Assembly (NCBI RefSeq): GCF_000276665.1
Contig: NW_004955402.1
Location: forward strand, 5,060,759 to 5,124,758
Reading direction: 5' to 3'
Length of the DNA: 64,000 bases
Source: Chinchilla lanigera
Taxonomy: Eukaryota; Chordata; Mammalia; Rodentia; Chinchillidae
Position 1 is the stretch's first letter. Each line of letters opens with the position of its first letter. Below, one piece after another: positions 1 to 12,243 of this stretch. The notes under the pieces were generated by a model. The model had not been told where the DNA came from and made no database searches. It worked only from the letters and a program-made list of their open reading frames with translations. The translations under genes and the position numbers were made by a program.

Positions 1-150
1 CAGGCTTCACCTCCTAAAGTTACATCAGCTATAATCTCATCAGTGAACTAATCCACTGATTATTATCATACCCCCATGATCCAGTCACCTCCCAAAGCCC
101 TACATATGAGGGCATGGCTTCAGGGCACATCTAGACATAAACCATAACAA
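1..150 (-). mobile_element. MaLR-like LTR fragment, cut by window start
   Basis: Read on the minus strand this resembles the 5' part of a MaLR-type LTR: a GGTTTATGTCTAGATG opening, then a purine-rich stretch with GGGAGGTGACTGGATCATGG, a motif typical of MST/MLT1-like LTRs, and then AGTTCACTGATGAGATTAT. The remainder lies outside the window. It is non-coding and strongly diverged. The subfamily is not resolved. Confidence 0.6.
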
Positions 151-1190
151 CATCTCTGTAATAGAATTGTTTCTCTGCGAAGAGCAGGAGCAAGCACCAT
201 ATGTCCATTCAGAGCCTTGTTCACTGGTAGGTTCCAGAACTTAGATTCTGGGGGCCGCAGTGCTGCCGAGGGTTATGTCTGAAGGCCCTGTGTCTGTCTC
301 TTTATTCTGTCATCACGCTTTTCCCTCAGATTCTTCACAAGCTTCTTCTTCTGCGGTGCACATGCTGTTGAACTTCACCCTAATTCTGCTCTGTGTCACT
401 GGGGCCTTGTCCTCAGGAGCTGGGCTTGGGCGGTGGGGAGCAATTTCACCTCAGCAGGACTCTGGGGTTTCCATGTGGCTTTGCACTCCTTATGACCAGA
501 GAGACGACGCGGGATGGGCATGAAAGCAGGACACAGGCAAATGACTAAATGATGAGAGGGACTGATTTGTGAATGACGATCAAGGAGGCCACAGTTTCTG
601 TCAACACAAGCAAGTCCTGAGCGAGAGGGTCTGGGCAGCTGTATGAATGCTGGACAAAAAAGAGAGGGAGAGACCGCCTCACAGCCACGCAACACTAGCC
701 ACATAGGGTGGTGATGTGAAACTGAGAAAAAGCTCATAGCCATAATGGTCTTGAAAAATTTCAAATGGGACTGTGTGTTAGCTGCCTAACTGTGTCTTAA
801 TGAAAACACAGCTGTGCCTTGAAAAACATTTCTCCATCTCCCTTGGGTTAGCCTGATGCGTTTCAACTTTTCTCTGCAGAAAGTGCTTCTGAAATCTCCC
901 TCAGATCCCCAGAAGCAGACCGCTGCTGCTCTAGTGCTACTTGAAAGGGCCCTGCACCTTGGGGCCGCTGTTCTCAGACACATTTCCCAGCCGTGAAACA
1001 CTGGCAAGCCCTGTGCTATAGATGCCGGCCCAGGCTCCCTTTGCACAAAAATCACACTGTGGTTTCCTTCATGTTCCTTTTTTTTTTCTGTCTGATGGTG
1101 TTAAAAACCTTTTTCCACTTCGGCCCACCTGATTGGTGCTGAAAATTAAGTGATCTATTTTAGGGCTTTCCCGGAAAATACCAAGGGACC
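151..1190. other. Unassigned non-coding stretch
   Basis: No gene or clear repeat is recognised. A pyrimidine tract with about ten T lies near 1078-1088. Open frames here are short and overlap on both strands, as expected by chance. Confidence 0.5.
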
Positions 1191-1194
1191 TTGG

Positions 1195-1495
1195 AAAAGT
1201 TGCTTCCACTGTGTGAGCCTGTTCTCTTATTTATAAAAGAAACATACTAATAGCATTCTTTATTATTTAGCCATAGATATTGGAAATAATATATGCAGAA
1301 CGCCTTGTATCATGATGAGATTAGAGTACACACTCAGTAAGCGTAGGTTTTTAATTTTTATCATATACATTTATTCTATATGTTTATGTGTACGTGCCTT
1401 AATTTCTTCAACTGACTTACATTCTCTAAAGAACCTGACATGTAGCAAGTGCTCGGGTAACAAATTGTTGAATCACTAATTAAATGAATGAATAC
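1195..1495 (+). repeat. MIR SINE, decayed
   Basis: The order of motifs follows the MIR core: GTGTGAGCCTGTTCTCTTAT (like the CTCAGTTTCCTCATCTGTAAAA block), then AATAGCATT, ATGATGAGATTAGAG, and later GACATGTAGCAAGTGCTC followed by AAATTGTTGAATCAC and AAATGAATGAAT. The second half could be a separate MIR or L2 3' end. Ancient, shared mammalian repeat type; heavily mutated. Confidence 0.55.
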
Positions 1496-1500
1496 ACCAA

Positions 1501-2340
1501 CAGATTGATTCCAATAACTGTCAACTGCAGAGCATGTATAGAAAGGGGCTTGGCAATCCATCCCGAAGCAGGACCAACCCGCTTGTCCCCCTTGCCTGCG
1601 GAGAAAGCTGAGACAGGAAGCACCCTCCCCAGAGGAGGGTCCAGCTGACCTGGTGTGTCAGAGTTCTCCCTGCCTGCGACCGCTCCTTCTCAACAGCAGT
1701 AAAGAGTTGAGGGGTTTTTGGAGCCCAGGAGTGGAGCATCAGAAATGCAGGGGAAGCACCGATCAGCCTGCGGAGGACCCAGATTGGGCGCTGGCAGGTC
1801 TCTCCGGCCCCTGGATTGAGGATTCAGCCCTGGAATTGGAGCGGCAGGAAGAAGGCCAAGGGAGCCGGGCTTGGGTCTGCCCTCGTCCACTACACAGCGT
1901 CCCTGACACCCCAGCTTGATGCCCCAGCAGGTTATAGGAGGACGAGGCAGAAACACAGAAGTCGTGTTCCAGACACGCACATACGGGGGATAGAAGCACA
2001 GTGTTCACTGCTGGAGGGTAATGGTGTTGGTCATTGTCGGAGTTGGTGGTGCAGGGTGTCAGGACCGAGAGGTGTGACTAAGTCTAGTGCTACGTGACAC
2101 TTTCCCTGCTCCACCGGAAGCAGGTCTGGATGCTATACTCAGGTTTTACCTTTCCAAAAGGGTAAATGCCACATGTGCGAAGAACCTACCTGTAATACAG
2201 TGCCTGTGGTCTAGAACCTGCGATTTTCTCAGAAGACAGTATGACAAGAAACTGTCCCTTCAGTGTGAGAAAAATGTCTCTGTTCCATTTAAATGTAGGC
2301 CTGACAGTGCAGCCCTGATTTATCCCTAGAAACTGGCTAC
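1501..2340. other. Unassigned non-coding stretch
   Basis: Moderately GC-rich in 1560-1960, otherwise featureless. Overlapping short frames on both strands show no recognisable protein. Confidence 0.45.
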
Positions 2341-2342
2341 TG

Positions 2343-2501
2343 AGCCAGACACGGTGGTACTTGCCTGTAATCCCAGCACTCAGGGGGCTGAGGCAGGAGG
2401 ATCACCATGAGTTCGAGGCCAGCCTGGGCTACATAGTGAGTTCGGGCCAGCCTGTACTACACAGCGAGACCCTGTCTCAAGAAACAAACAAACAAACAAA
2501 A
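2343..2501 (+). repeat. B1-like (7SL-derived) SINE with CAAA-rich tail
   Basis: It shows the SINE sequence GCCTGTAATCCCAGCACTC, then GAGGCAGGAGGATCACC, GAGTTCGAGGCCAGCCTGGG and GAGACCCTGTCTCAA, ending in a (CAAA)n tail. The phrase GGCCAGCCTG...TAC occurs twice (near 2416 and 2447), an internal duplication of about 30 bases also present in the copies at 13,543 and 37,128. That points to a lineage-specific quasi-dimeric B1 subfamily. Confidence 0.85.
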
Positions 2502-2503
2502 AC

Positions 2504-3369
2504 CTGACAACCGAACCGTGCTTTCAGTTTTACACAAAGCAGTGCTTTCGGCTACCTATATTCGGGCACAAACTTGAAAAAGGAGGCAATGCTTTATGAT
2601 CACCTGAGAGAACAAACACAGGAAAATCCGGAACCAGATTCTTCATGTTCAAAACTGGAAAACCTCTGTACTATGAACTTCAGTGGAAAATGTGAAGAGG
2701 GGAAGTCAGCCTGCATAAGGTGCTTTGTGAAAATGTGAACCGGAAAGAAGCCATGCAGAACAGTGTAAGGATGAGTTTGTGATTAGTAACATTTCCTTAT
2801 GTTGCTTCTGACTCTTACTTCTGGGTATGAGAATGTTCCCTGACTCAAGAATTCACCTAAGCCTTGATCTTCATCTTTAAAACATTTTCTATCATGTCAC
2901 CCTCAAATATTTGAATTTACTTCTTTCCAAATGTGATAGATGCCATAGAAAGCACGTCTCATCAGCACAAGTCTAAACAATTCCCTTTTATCTTAAAAAC
3001 ATCTCCATTCTTTGAAATGGTGTCGCAAATCTTATCTCTTTTGACACACAGCTGAGCATGTGCACCTGCTGAGTCCTACCACGGTGTCCCATACACCTGT
3101 TGCTTTTTCTGTCATCTTTAATCCAGATGGGCCTCAGGTGTGATTTCTTGTTTGTCTGAGAAGTCTCCATTGGGAGTCAGGAATGACACATCATCCTCTG
3201 GTCCTAAACAAGCTTACAGTTCAGTATCAGGTTTCCATCCTTACGTAGAACTCTTTTCCAAGGTACAAACAGAGTCTTATTTGGTAGTTTTAACATAACC
3301 AAGTAAGCAGTCTAAACAGCATGTTTTTCTCCAAAGTGCTCCATACTGCATGCTGGGAGCGATAAATAA
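2504..3369. other. Unassigned non-coding stretch
   Basis: AT-rich, no gene or clear repeat recognised. Confidence 0.45.
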
Positions 3370-3560
3370 GGAACAGCAAATGTTAAGATAGGGTTAGAAC
3401 GGAGAGAGGCCAGGTACAGAGTGAGAAGGTGTTCTCCACTGCAGGAAGAGCACAGTCCCGTGCAAGGCCCTGGGGCCCCGAGGCCCGGCCTGTGCTCGAT
3501 TCGAAGGGGCTGCTTCACCTCCTCAGCCTCAGAGCCGTTTCACTGGGCTGGGGGGTGTGG
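3370..3560 (-). repeat. Possible L2 3' region
   Basis: GTGCAAGGCCCTGGGGC preceded by an AAGAGCACAG context resembles the reverse complement of the L2 block that reads GCCTCAGGGCCTTTGCAC. Short and diverged, so tentative. Confidence 0.35.
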
Positions 3561-5711
3561 AGCCCCGGACCAGCTCTCTGCCCATGCACACCCAGGCCTG
3601 CAAGGCTGTAAGGCTGGGTTGCTGCCATTCCCAGGGGAGCCCTCACGGGAGGACGTGGCTGCAGGATGTGCTCGGACAGGGACGTCACAGCCTGGACTGG
3701 GGGTTTTGCTCTTTCACTCCATGCAGAAGTCCGTGAGAGCATTTGGTGACACTTCCGTTTTGGGAAATGCCTTTTGTGATCTGCCTGGCTCTGCACAGGA
3801 GTGCACCTCCCCCTCCTCTGGTTGCACGGTCTCGGTGGTATGGATCCACATGCCTCTCTATTTTTGTCGCTGTATCTTGCATTTTTATTGGGTGTTACAC
3901 ACCCACTCCTCTTGTTGAAACTTCACAGGGTCTAGTTGTGCTTTACTGCCGGCTCACACCCACACTGTTTACAATCTGAAGTCGTTTCTATGTTCTTCTT
4001 ATTTCCTGGTTGGAGGAGAACTTTTTCTTTTCTTGTAATGATCATCCAAAACCAGTTTTTATTTATTCCTAAATTGCGGAGAGCAGCACATGCATTTGCC
4101 TTCATTCTTCTCGCTGTTTCATCTCACAGTGTTCCCAAACACACGCCCAGTCGCTCCGTCTTGTAAATATTTTAGGCATTTGTCCTCAATGTCAAAAGTC
4201 ACAGAAACGAAGCAGATCTTTGAACCGCTTTTGAAAAATAATCACTATGGCGCTGTCTCAGAGGCTCACTGAGCCGTTTTTTCGGAGTGAACACAGCTAC
4301 CTTGTCTCCCCATCTTGAAGTCTGAGGAATTTCCTTTTTACCGCATAGTATTATTTTTAAAGGAGCTGTGTGCTGAAACTTATGAGGTAGACCCAGCTAC
4401 TACATGTAGAAAGAATGAAGTCAGCTGACAATGTCCACGCAGAACTTCGTAGGCAGTGAGGAGGGCGGGGCGTCACCAATTCCTTCTTTCACTTTCAAAT
4501 CTCGAGACCAAAGCTCGCCCGGTTTCCAATCCCTGTCTGCTGTTTTCCGAACGGTCATGGTAATCATGTATGGATACAAGCTACCGGCGACACCCTCTTG
4601 GCTTCCGTCTCCATCCTGTGACATCCTGCGCGTAGCCTGGAATTCCAGTCTGAAGAATAAAGAGAACAGGAAAGCCAGAGAGAAATGTAGGCTCAGCCCC
4701 CGTGGATAAAATGTGTGTCAGCTCTCCTCGCAGTTTCCTGATGGTGCTTCCAGAGGCGGCCTTCTTCCCAACCCCAATCTTTCCTCCTGAAATCACAAGA
4801 TGACAAATACAGGCGGAGAATATCTAAATTCTATCTCTTTTGCGTATTGAGGAAAAATAGTTTTTTCCAGGCTCCTTCCCTGGAACGGGGTGGAGCTCAC
4901 ATGGGTGAAGGTTAGAGTTTCGATTTCCAATGGCATCCAGCCTGTCCCTTCCTCCCAAAGCCTGTGATTTCTTCTTACATGAGTGACACTTGTCACTTTA
5001 AAATCTTTGGGCTTCTTACCTCAAGCACAAAAATATAATGTTAACTCTTGTTTTTAACCTTCTTCCAAAATTATTTTGGCCTTGCCTCTCCAATATAGAG
5101 TTTTGTCTTTTCCTTAACTGCATCCCAGTTTTGAGATTTTTTTTGAAAAGAGAGTTACATTCATCGATGTCAGAGGGTATTCCTAGTTAGATCCATGACT
5201 CCACTACATGGTACAGAAGTGGAAACAGTCTATTTGTTAGGAGAGGGTCACATTTTAAATTTGAGTAGATTATATTCTCCAGATGTTTGCAACATTTACC
5301 TTCAAAACAGCCAGATATTCGTGTTACATTGACTTTTCAGAGTGAGACTCACAGTAGTCACCATTACTGAGAAACTATATATACAAACAAGCACGTTCTT
5401 TTTTTCTTTGATAGAATGAGTGTAGTGCATTCTTGGTGAATTAGATGGAGACACATGGCCTTGTACTGAACTTCCTTTGTTTGGGTGCATACTCCACAGG
5501 GAAAAACAACTTTAATATCTTTAAAAGTTTATTGTTTGCACATATATTAGCTTTTGGGCATCCCATAATCTGAAAACAGAGATTCTTGTCATCATAGCAC
5601 TGCTCTTTGTAGGTGAGGAAAGAGAGACCCTTACACAGCTGGTCTGAGATTCTCAAATGGAGTCTGACTAAATCCAGATACAGTATTTCCACAATAACTT
5701 AAGATAAAGCC
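3561..5711. other. Unassigned non-coding stretch
   Basis: The first 150 bases are GC-rich; the rest is mixed to AT-rich. No exon, repeat or RNA gene recognised. The 165-residue frame at 3421-3918 has no recognisable domain and starts outside any visible promoter context. Confidence 0.45.
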
Positions 5712-5955
5712 AGAAGTACCAGTGATAATAGCTACCTACTTTTTGTTAATATCACATGCTTCCTTTGGGCTAAACAATCTACACACATCATTTTATTTCA
5801 TCTCATCCTCACGACAGTCCTGTGTTTGGTAAGTTTTCTTATTCTAATTTTATATCATAGGCACCTTCAGTTCCGGTGTCCTAGAGCATACAAGTGGGTC
5901 CTAGAACATACAAATGATCAGTAGAAAAGTTAGGATTTGAATCCAGGACCACATG
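5712..5955 (-). repeat. MIR SINE, minus strand
   Basis: GTGATAATAGCTACCTAC, then ATCATTTTATTTCATCTCATCCTCACGACAGTCCTGTG and finally GATTTGAATCCAGGAC follow the reverse-complement MIR order (AT-rich 3' end, ATCTCATTTAATCCTCACAAC block, tRNA-like GGATTCGAACCC end). About 30 bases in 5870-5920 look inserted or strongly diverged, with a near-duplicate CCTAGARCATACAARTG at 5880 and 5900. Confidence 0.75.
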
Positions 5956-6814
5956 AGTGCAAAATTCAACCCCACTGGGTAGCAACAGAGTGATAGGTGA
6001 AGGTTTGGAAAGGCCTGACCGGGCCTGTCCTTTTGGTGAGAATCCTGGAGTCATCTTATAGTTCATGTCTTCCTGAATTTGTGGAAATAGAACTACTGAA
6101 GGGGAAGAATCTCCCCATGCTTCTCTTATTTATGCCGTATATAATACAGAATTTCCCACCTTGAACACATATCACTGTGCTGTGCTAACAGCTTCTAAAC
6201 GCAGTACAGGAATAAAATTACAGCCGTTAGAACATTTTCATCAGAAAGAAATTCCGTTGGGATGTAACTGGCCCCTGTGTTACCTGTTAGCTCTTTTCCT
6301 CAGGCCTGAGGAGGGTAGTGTTTTCAGACTTCTCCCACCTTCTGAGTCTTTTTAATAACTTCTTTTCTTCCCAAAGTGGCATTCAGTGTAGTCTCCACTG
6401 GCAGCATCACCATCTGCTAAAATGTTTTTCATTCTCAGTGCCATTAAGAAAACCTAAGGAAACCCTAATAAAGCCCGCCTTGCTTCCCCAGTGCCTGTGG
6501 GGTTATTCCCTGCACATAATTCTCCAAGGCCTGTACTGCGGATAGAGGTGGCCGGGGGAAGCCATGTTAATCAGAGGGGATGGCTTGCAGTGGGCTCATC
6601 CCTTCATGATCCTGATAATAACTGGTGCTGCCAGGAGCCAGGACTTTATTTCTACTGCACCAGTACCTGCCGCATCCATGCCTTCCACGAGAGCCCTTCT
6701 CAGATTTATAACGGTGGTAGCTGTTTCTTCAACATGTTAAGCTTCCCAGTTAGTAAATGTTAGGGAACATTTTTAGTTAGGAAAATCAGGCTTTTCCCTC
6801 CCTTATAAAGTCTC
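5956..6814. other. Unassigned non-coding stretch
   Basis: No gene or clear repeat recognised between the MIR and the LTR. Confidence 0.45.
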
Positions 6815-7172
6815 TGTTATGGTTGATACATTGCGTTAACTTGAGAACTGAGAAGTGCAGAGGCTTAACTAAGTGACTCAGCAGAGGGCCAAGGTCCTCA
6901 CTTTGTAAACCTCCTGAGCTTGTGGGAGAGAAGTACACAGAGACTGTGTGGGTGGATAGCAGCTGCACAGTGTAAAGGCTTTCTCTCCCCACCTTGCGCT
7001 CTTGCTGATTTTGCTGTTTTCTGCCACCTTGAACCGTTGCCCCTGTGCCATGCCAAGCTGCCTTGGAGCCAGCCAGGTGTGGACTGAAACCTTCACAAAC
7101 TATGAGCTTTCCTTCCTTAATTCTGGGTGTCAGGCATTTTGTCTCAGCAGTGAGAGAAAAGTAACCAAGACA
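6815..7172 (+). mobile_element. Solo MaLR-like LTR, 358 bp
   Basis: Starts TGTTATGGTT and ends AGTAACCAAGACA, with TG...CA termini. The 3' half shares GGACTGAAACC, TTTCCTTCCTTAATTCTGGG, GTGTCAGG and TTTTGTC with the LTRs at 11,883 and 46,398. Flanks GTCTC (6810-6814) and GCCTC (7173-7177) are a 5-bp target-site duplication with one mismatch. No internal retroviral region follows, so it is a solo LTR. The middle (6840-7000) is more diverged than the 3' half. Confidence 0.8.
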
Positions 7173-7971
7173 GCCTCCCTCCAGGCGGTCAAGTCTGCTG
7201 TGGCTACATCCACCCCACCATCATCTCACACGAGCTGTTTCTACTCCCACCCTCGACCTCCCACCTCAGACCTGAGCTCCTCCCACCTGCAGCTCACCAA
7301 GGCCCATCTCCATCTGAGGTTTGCAAAGAGGCCTCAACTTGTGTGGGCTTCTTGGGGCCAGAGAGAGACTACTGTGCGTGCCTCTGTGTGTCTCACATAC
7401 AGCGCGGCACCAGACGCTGAGCTGGCTCCCAACACATGCAGAAGAGCTGGAGTAGCCCCTGCGTGCCAGGCCTTGGTTGGTGCTGGGATGCTGAGGCGAG
7501 GAAGAGCCAGACCGCTTCTGCCCACAGCACCCCTTTTGCTTTTGTCTGTACCCACACTAGTGACATGCATGTGCGCACGCACGGGTGTGTGTATGTGTGT
7601 GTGCACATGCGCTCATGCACATGCCTGCGTGGAACTTTTTAATACTTGTTTTGTGTGTACATCTTATTTTCTTAAAAAGACCTCAGGCTGTCTAAGAGAA
7701 GAACTGATACTCGCTATCTGTTTTTTCTTGATTATGTTCACACCGTAGGTTCTTAGCATATATAAGTTCTTTGACTCAGTTATGAGCACTCATTTTCCTT
7801 CAGCTCTCTCAGTTCTTTCACCAGTAAAAGCAGACACCAGTGGGAAGTTTAGGTAACATTTTGATAGAGACATTGCTACAGGTGTGGGTCTATGGCTCAG
7901 CCTGGAACATAGTAGAGACTGTTGAAATAATCATTCCATATCTTTTTTCTGTTTACAAAAATTGTTGATTT
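7173..7971. other. Unassigned stretch with an alternating TG/CA tract
   Basis: 7566-7625 is an imperfect alternating purine-pyrimidine tract rich in TG, CA and GCGCAC, potentially Z-forming. The rest has no recognised feature. Confidence 0.5.
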
Positions 7972-8050
7972 TTGGTTTGGGTTCTGGGGACCAAACTCGG
8001 AGCCTTGCACATGCTAGGCAAGCGGTCTCCCACTGAGCTACACCCCAAAA
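7972..8050 (-). repeat. ID/B4-type SINE fragment, old
   Basis: GGACCAAACTCGGAGCCTTGCACATGCTAGGCAAGCGGTCTCCCACTGAGCTACACCCC is the reverse complement of the classic rodent ID core (TAGCTCAGTGGTAGAGCGC ... TTGCCTAGCATG). It lacks the GGTACCGGA signature of the young copies, so it is an older subfamily. Confidence 0.75.
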
Positions 8051-8741
8051 CTGCTGATTTTAAGCTCTCACTGTTAGTTCTAGCCGTCTACACCACAGGG
8101 CTGGAGCTGTGCTGCAGCTAAGGACTTGAGAGACCAAGGCAAGTGCAGGGTGGAAACGAGGGCCCGAGGGCAGGGAACTCAGCTGCATCACTGACACTGC
8201 GGTGGAGGCAACTCTGAGCTCTGGGACTCGCAGGTCCAATGCCCTATGTCAGAGGCCAGAGTCAGAGGTCAGAGGTCATAGTTCTGCTGGCTGATCCCTT
8301 TTGCTGCCTACCCCAGTGTGAGATCCGCCAGACAGAACCGGGTTTGTCACAGGGACAGCTGAGTAACTTTCACCTTGCTGAGTCCAGAATCATGATCATA
8401 GCCAGACCCTGAAATCAGAGCTCTCTATTCATTCAACATCTATCCACTGAATAAATATTTAGAGGGTGCCGTGCCAAGCTCCAGTGAACAGAAAGGACAG
8501 AAACCCTGATTCTTGTCTTTTCTTAGTCACAAGGAAATCACCTATTTAAGAGGTGTTTCAGTTTGTCACATGTAGACGATAGCTTTAGGGAACAAAATTG
8601 CTTTTCTATGAGTGACTCTGTTTTCATTGTAAAACATGTAGTACTTTTATCCCCTACATTTGTAATTATACAAAAAATGTGTTAAAAGTAAGGAAATGTT
8701 TTCCTAAAAGAAAATGACCCAAGTTAGTAAGTTGCAGGATG
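8051..8741. other. Unassigned stretch with possible MIR/L2 end
   Basis: ATTCATTCAACATC...GAATAAATATTTAGAGGGTGCCGTGCCAAGC at 8428-8482 resembles the reverse complement of the MIR/L2 3' end. A short direct repeat CAGAGGTCAGAGGTCA occurs near 8260. Otherwise nothing recognised. Confidence 0.4.
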
Positions 8742-8932
8742 ATTTTTTTTTTTTTTTTTTAACAGTACTAGGGCTTGAATGCAGGGTCTTTGCACTGAGC
8801 GACATCTCCAGCCCTTTGTTTTTATTTTGAGACAGAGCATCACTAACTCACTAAATTACCCATGGTTGGTGCATACTTGCCACCCTCCTGCTTCAGCTTC
8901 CCAGGGTGCTGGGATTCTAGGTGTGCAACACT
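8742..8932 (-). repeat. B4-like composite SINE (B1 + ID), minus strand
   Basis: From left to right: poly-T (8742-8760), AGTACTAGGGCTTGAATGCAGGGTC and CACTGAGCGACATCTCCAGCCC (reverse of an ID-like unit), then TTTTGAGACAGAGCATCAC and CTGCTTCAGCTTCCCAGGGTGCTGGGATT (reverse of a B1-like unit). This is the B4 arrangement on the minus strand. Diverged. Confidence 0.75.
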
Positions 8933-9949
8933 GCTTGTGTCTAAGAATGCGAATGCAGGTAGCGTGGCTCCAGTCCCTGGAGGCTCAGCACTGTGCGTAT
9001 GCATTCATTCACCAACTCGCATTCATTCAGCAAATGAGCATGGAGCTTCTCCTGTTGCCCACTTGTGTGCATAGCACTAGCAGCATGGGGAAGAGCAAAC
9101 GGGTGGAGGAAGAAAATAGAAATTAAACCACAAATGAGGAGAAAGTCACAGACTGCCAAGTGCCATGGAAGTCACAGGGAGGTTCAAAGGCTGACACTGA
9201 GAACTTCTCAGCAGTTATCTGTTCCAGTGTCTTGGAGACCAGATCATGAGCAGGTCCAGGCTATTTAAGGAAGAGGACAAAAGCTCTGCTGAATATTTTG
9301 CAAATTGAAGAAGACAGGAGCAGCCTCACTGTCGGCTCCTCCTTCTCCACAGCCTCCATACCTTGGCTGACCCGGTGTTTCCTGAACAAACTTTCAGCTC
9401 TGCCAGAATGTTATGAAGCAACGGTACCTTAACAGGGTCTTGGGATATTTTGTATGAGCTGATTCTCATAAGGCAGCTTCTAATTTATTGTGAATCTCTG
9501 GAATTCTGGAATCTAGCCTCGGCCCAGGCTCTTGATAATTAAATTCTACAGAACATTGTGTCCTAAAATCTGCCTAGTTCCCTGCATCAAGGAAATATTA
9601 GTGTTCTTACAGCCCTGGCAAAACAAATCTCTGCTGCCTGAGCACCAAAAGACCTTTTCTTTTCTCATCCACATACTCAGTCTGGCTTTAAAATAATTAC
9701 TTCATGTTCATTTAAATAGTAAAGTTGGGACACTTCACATGATTTTTTTCTCATTACTAAAGCATTTGGTAGAGGAAAATTAGAAAATACATATGAGCAA
9801 ACATTTTAAAAATTAAAAACATTAATAATACCTGACCTTTTCCTATTGACAGCATAATTTACAAGCTTGTAAAAATGTAAGGAAATACCCCAGGTAATCA
9901 TTCACATAATGGAGTGGTTTTAAAAATTAATGTCTCATCTCCCTCTCAT
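8933..9949. other. Unassigned non-coding stretch
   Basis: No gene recognised. The sequence from about 9,650 is AT-rich and may be decayed L1. Confidence 0.4.
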
Positions 9950-10310
9950 CTTTTGACATTGCACACTGAGGTTGCTGCATTACCCACCTGTCACTCTCTG
10001 GCCCTGCCTTGTCGGTGTTCAACCCACACATGGAGCTGTAGACATCCACTCACTTTCTTCCATAAGTTACATTTCTTCTTACCATGCAACACGTTCTCCT
10101 CTATATAACAGTAAGTCACGGCGCGCTGCTGCGGCAACAGAAACAGATCTGGTGCATTATTAACACGGGGTCATCAGACTGTGTCATCTGCACGAATCTG
10201 AACTTACTCAGCCTGTTTCCTATGGATAGGTGGCTTCTAAGATGCTTTTCTCTTGTAAATAGTGCCACAGCGAATGTCCTCACATGTGTATCTTTACTTA
10301 CGGATGCTTC
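9950..10310 (-). repeat. Possible decayed L1 fragment
   Basis: The block CTTGTAAATAGTGCCACAGCGAATGTCC ... GTGTATCTTTACTT resembles the reverse-complement L1 3' region that reads CTATTACAAACAATGCTGCAGTGAATATCC. Only this part is convincing. Confidence 0.35.
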
Positions 10311-10449
10311 ACATGGTCATATATTAATGCTTTAATTAGTTTTCATTTTAAAATTAAGATAGTGTATGACCCATTAATTGTAGACTCTAAGGGGTCCTTG
10401 ATCTACTTTGTTGCAGTGTAAGTGAATAAATTCTCATATCCAAGCATAC

Positions 10450-10853
10450 ATAATACCTGACACTCAAAGTTAGAGGAAGAAAAGCTTATTTTGGTTCACA
10501 GTTTGCAGAGGTTTCAGTTCATAGTTGGCTGGCTCCAAGGCAGGGTGGCACATGGCAGAGGGGCATTGCAGAGGAGAAACATGTTATGGTGGTTGGAAGG
10601 CAGCAAAAGCAGCAGGCAGCAAGTGACAAGCAGCAACAGCAGCAGCCTTGTTTATGTCCCTTACATCCTATCCAGGCTGCCCAAGCCTAGGGCAGGTAGC
10701 ACTCACACCCAGGGTGAGGCAGCCTTAACCCTAGCATTGCACCATGAATCAATCCCAGCATCACACACTCTAGATCCAGCCACCTCTGTAAAGCTCCACC
10801 TATGGCCAAATGAAGCTTTGTGGGGGTGGGGAGGACATCTAGTTACAAGCCAT
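10450..10853 (-). mobile_element. MaLR-like LTR, minus strand, diverged
   Basis: Reads like the reverse complement of the LTR at 11,883: AGCTTATTTTGGTTCACAGTTTGCAGAGGTTTCAG, GGCTCCAAGGCAGGGTGGCACATGGCAGAGG, CTCACACCCAGG, and ACAAGCCATGATGC at the far end. The 3' end on the minus strand (near 10,450) is degraded, and an AGC-rich stretch at 10,600-10,650 is extra relative to the sister copies. No target-site duplication was found. Confidence 0.7.
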
Positions 10854-11882
10854 GATGCACACATAGAAGCATAGAAAGCTGTTGCAGTCCTCATTGCTTG
10901 TCCCAGTGACAGGTGTCACCTTATCACACAATGCAGCCCGCCACCATCTCCGCACCCACCCTGGGCTTAGACCTGGCCCCTCCATCTGTGGGTGCCCTTC
11001 TGTGGCTCCTGGAGTGAACCTTGATCACTGCCCTCATTCAAAGCCATCACAGGAAGGCTGTTTCTGTTGTTCTACCCAGGGTGACAGGTCCTGAGAACAA
11101 GGTGCCAGCAGATGAAAAGAAAAGCAAGACAGACAAGAAAATCAAGAGAGGCAAAAGTCTGGGATCAGGGGGCTTACAGCCTCTTGGACTGCAACCCCGA
11201 TTACCAACCTTAGTCACCTTTTATTGAGCGAGAACCAAGGGTCTAGCTAGTACAAATGGTCAGATACCAAACGTTTTAGTAATTAAAGGATAATCTTTCT
11301 CCAATTCTGCCTCTTATGCTGCTGGCAACAATACCCAGGTGGACCTCCCACACCCAGCACCACACTCACTCAGTTCAGCTGGGGGTTATAAGCTGACCAC
11401 CTGTTATCAATCTGCTACAATCACAGTCCTTACTTCCCATTAATTTTTACAATGCATGGCAAGACTAAAAAATAGGGATCTCCTGCAATTCAAATATACC
11501 CTTATCTTCAGGTGAAAAGTTTCAGTTCAATTTTACAACAATAAACAAATCATTGTGTGTCCTCAGTGCTTTCTAATCAAAGAATGTCCTTCTCCACATT
11601 TTTCTAGACTCTCCACTAGGAAGCAGAAAATCCTTCTGTGGTCCCGTAGCACCGCCTTTGACTCTTTCTTGTTGCCCTTTTCTCAGCCTGCTTTCTGTGT
11701 GAGTCAGCCGTGCGCAGATGAGAGAAACCGTCTCAGCTGAATGTAACCTGCAGGCAGGAAAAACCTCAAACACTGCTGATTAGACTTGGAGGATTTATCT
11801 AATAAAGGGCAGTGAGAGCCCAATGTTTGTCCTGTGATAAGTTAGAAGTAAACTCAGTTATTAGGTGGATGGGAAGGGTAGT
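10854..11882. other. Unassigned non-coding stretch
   Basis: No gene or clear repeat recognised. Ends with the 5-bp direct repeat GTAGT that flanks the next LTR. Confidence 0.45.
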
Positions 11883-12243
11883 TGTTATGGTTTGTGTCTG
11901 TGTGTCCCCCCAAAGCCTCCTGCGGTCATGGGGCAGGCTTTTAGAGTTTGATTGATTATGGGTGTGAGAGCTACACCCACCCTGGGGTGGATAGTTTGCA
12001 TATGTAAGGGAGAGGAAGAGGGTGTTTGAGGCCATTCCTTCCCCATTCCACCCTGGTGTGTGCTTGTTGCTTTGCTGTGTTCTGCGTCAGGAGCTGTAGC
12101 CCTCTGCCATGTGCCACTCTGCCTTGTAATCTGCCAAGTAAGGACTGAAACCTCCACGAACTGTAAGCAAAATAAACCTTTCCTTCCTTAATTTTGGGTG
12201 TCAGGTATTTTGTCCCAGCAATAAGAGAAAAGTAACCGAGACA
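11883..12243 (+). mobile_element. Solo MaLR-like LTR, 361 bp, intact ends
   Basis: Begins TGTTATGGTTTGTGTCTG and ends GTAACCGAGACA. It is flanked by perfect 5-bp copies of GTAGT (11,878-11,882 and 12,244-12,248). A polyadenylation signal AATAAA occurs at about 12,172 followed by a T/C-rich stretch. The size, TG...CA ends and the AATAAACCTTTCCTTCCTTA / GTGTCAGGTATTTTGTC block fit non-autonomous ERVL-MaLR LTRs. It is the best-preserved copy here and serves as the reference for the others. No internal region, so solo. Confidence 0.88.

Noticed and set aside
7002..7748. 248-codon frame, the longest without N
   Set aside because: Begins at TTG, runs through the 3' part of the LTR at 6,815-7,172 and through a TG/CA tract. 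No domain recognised.
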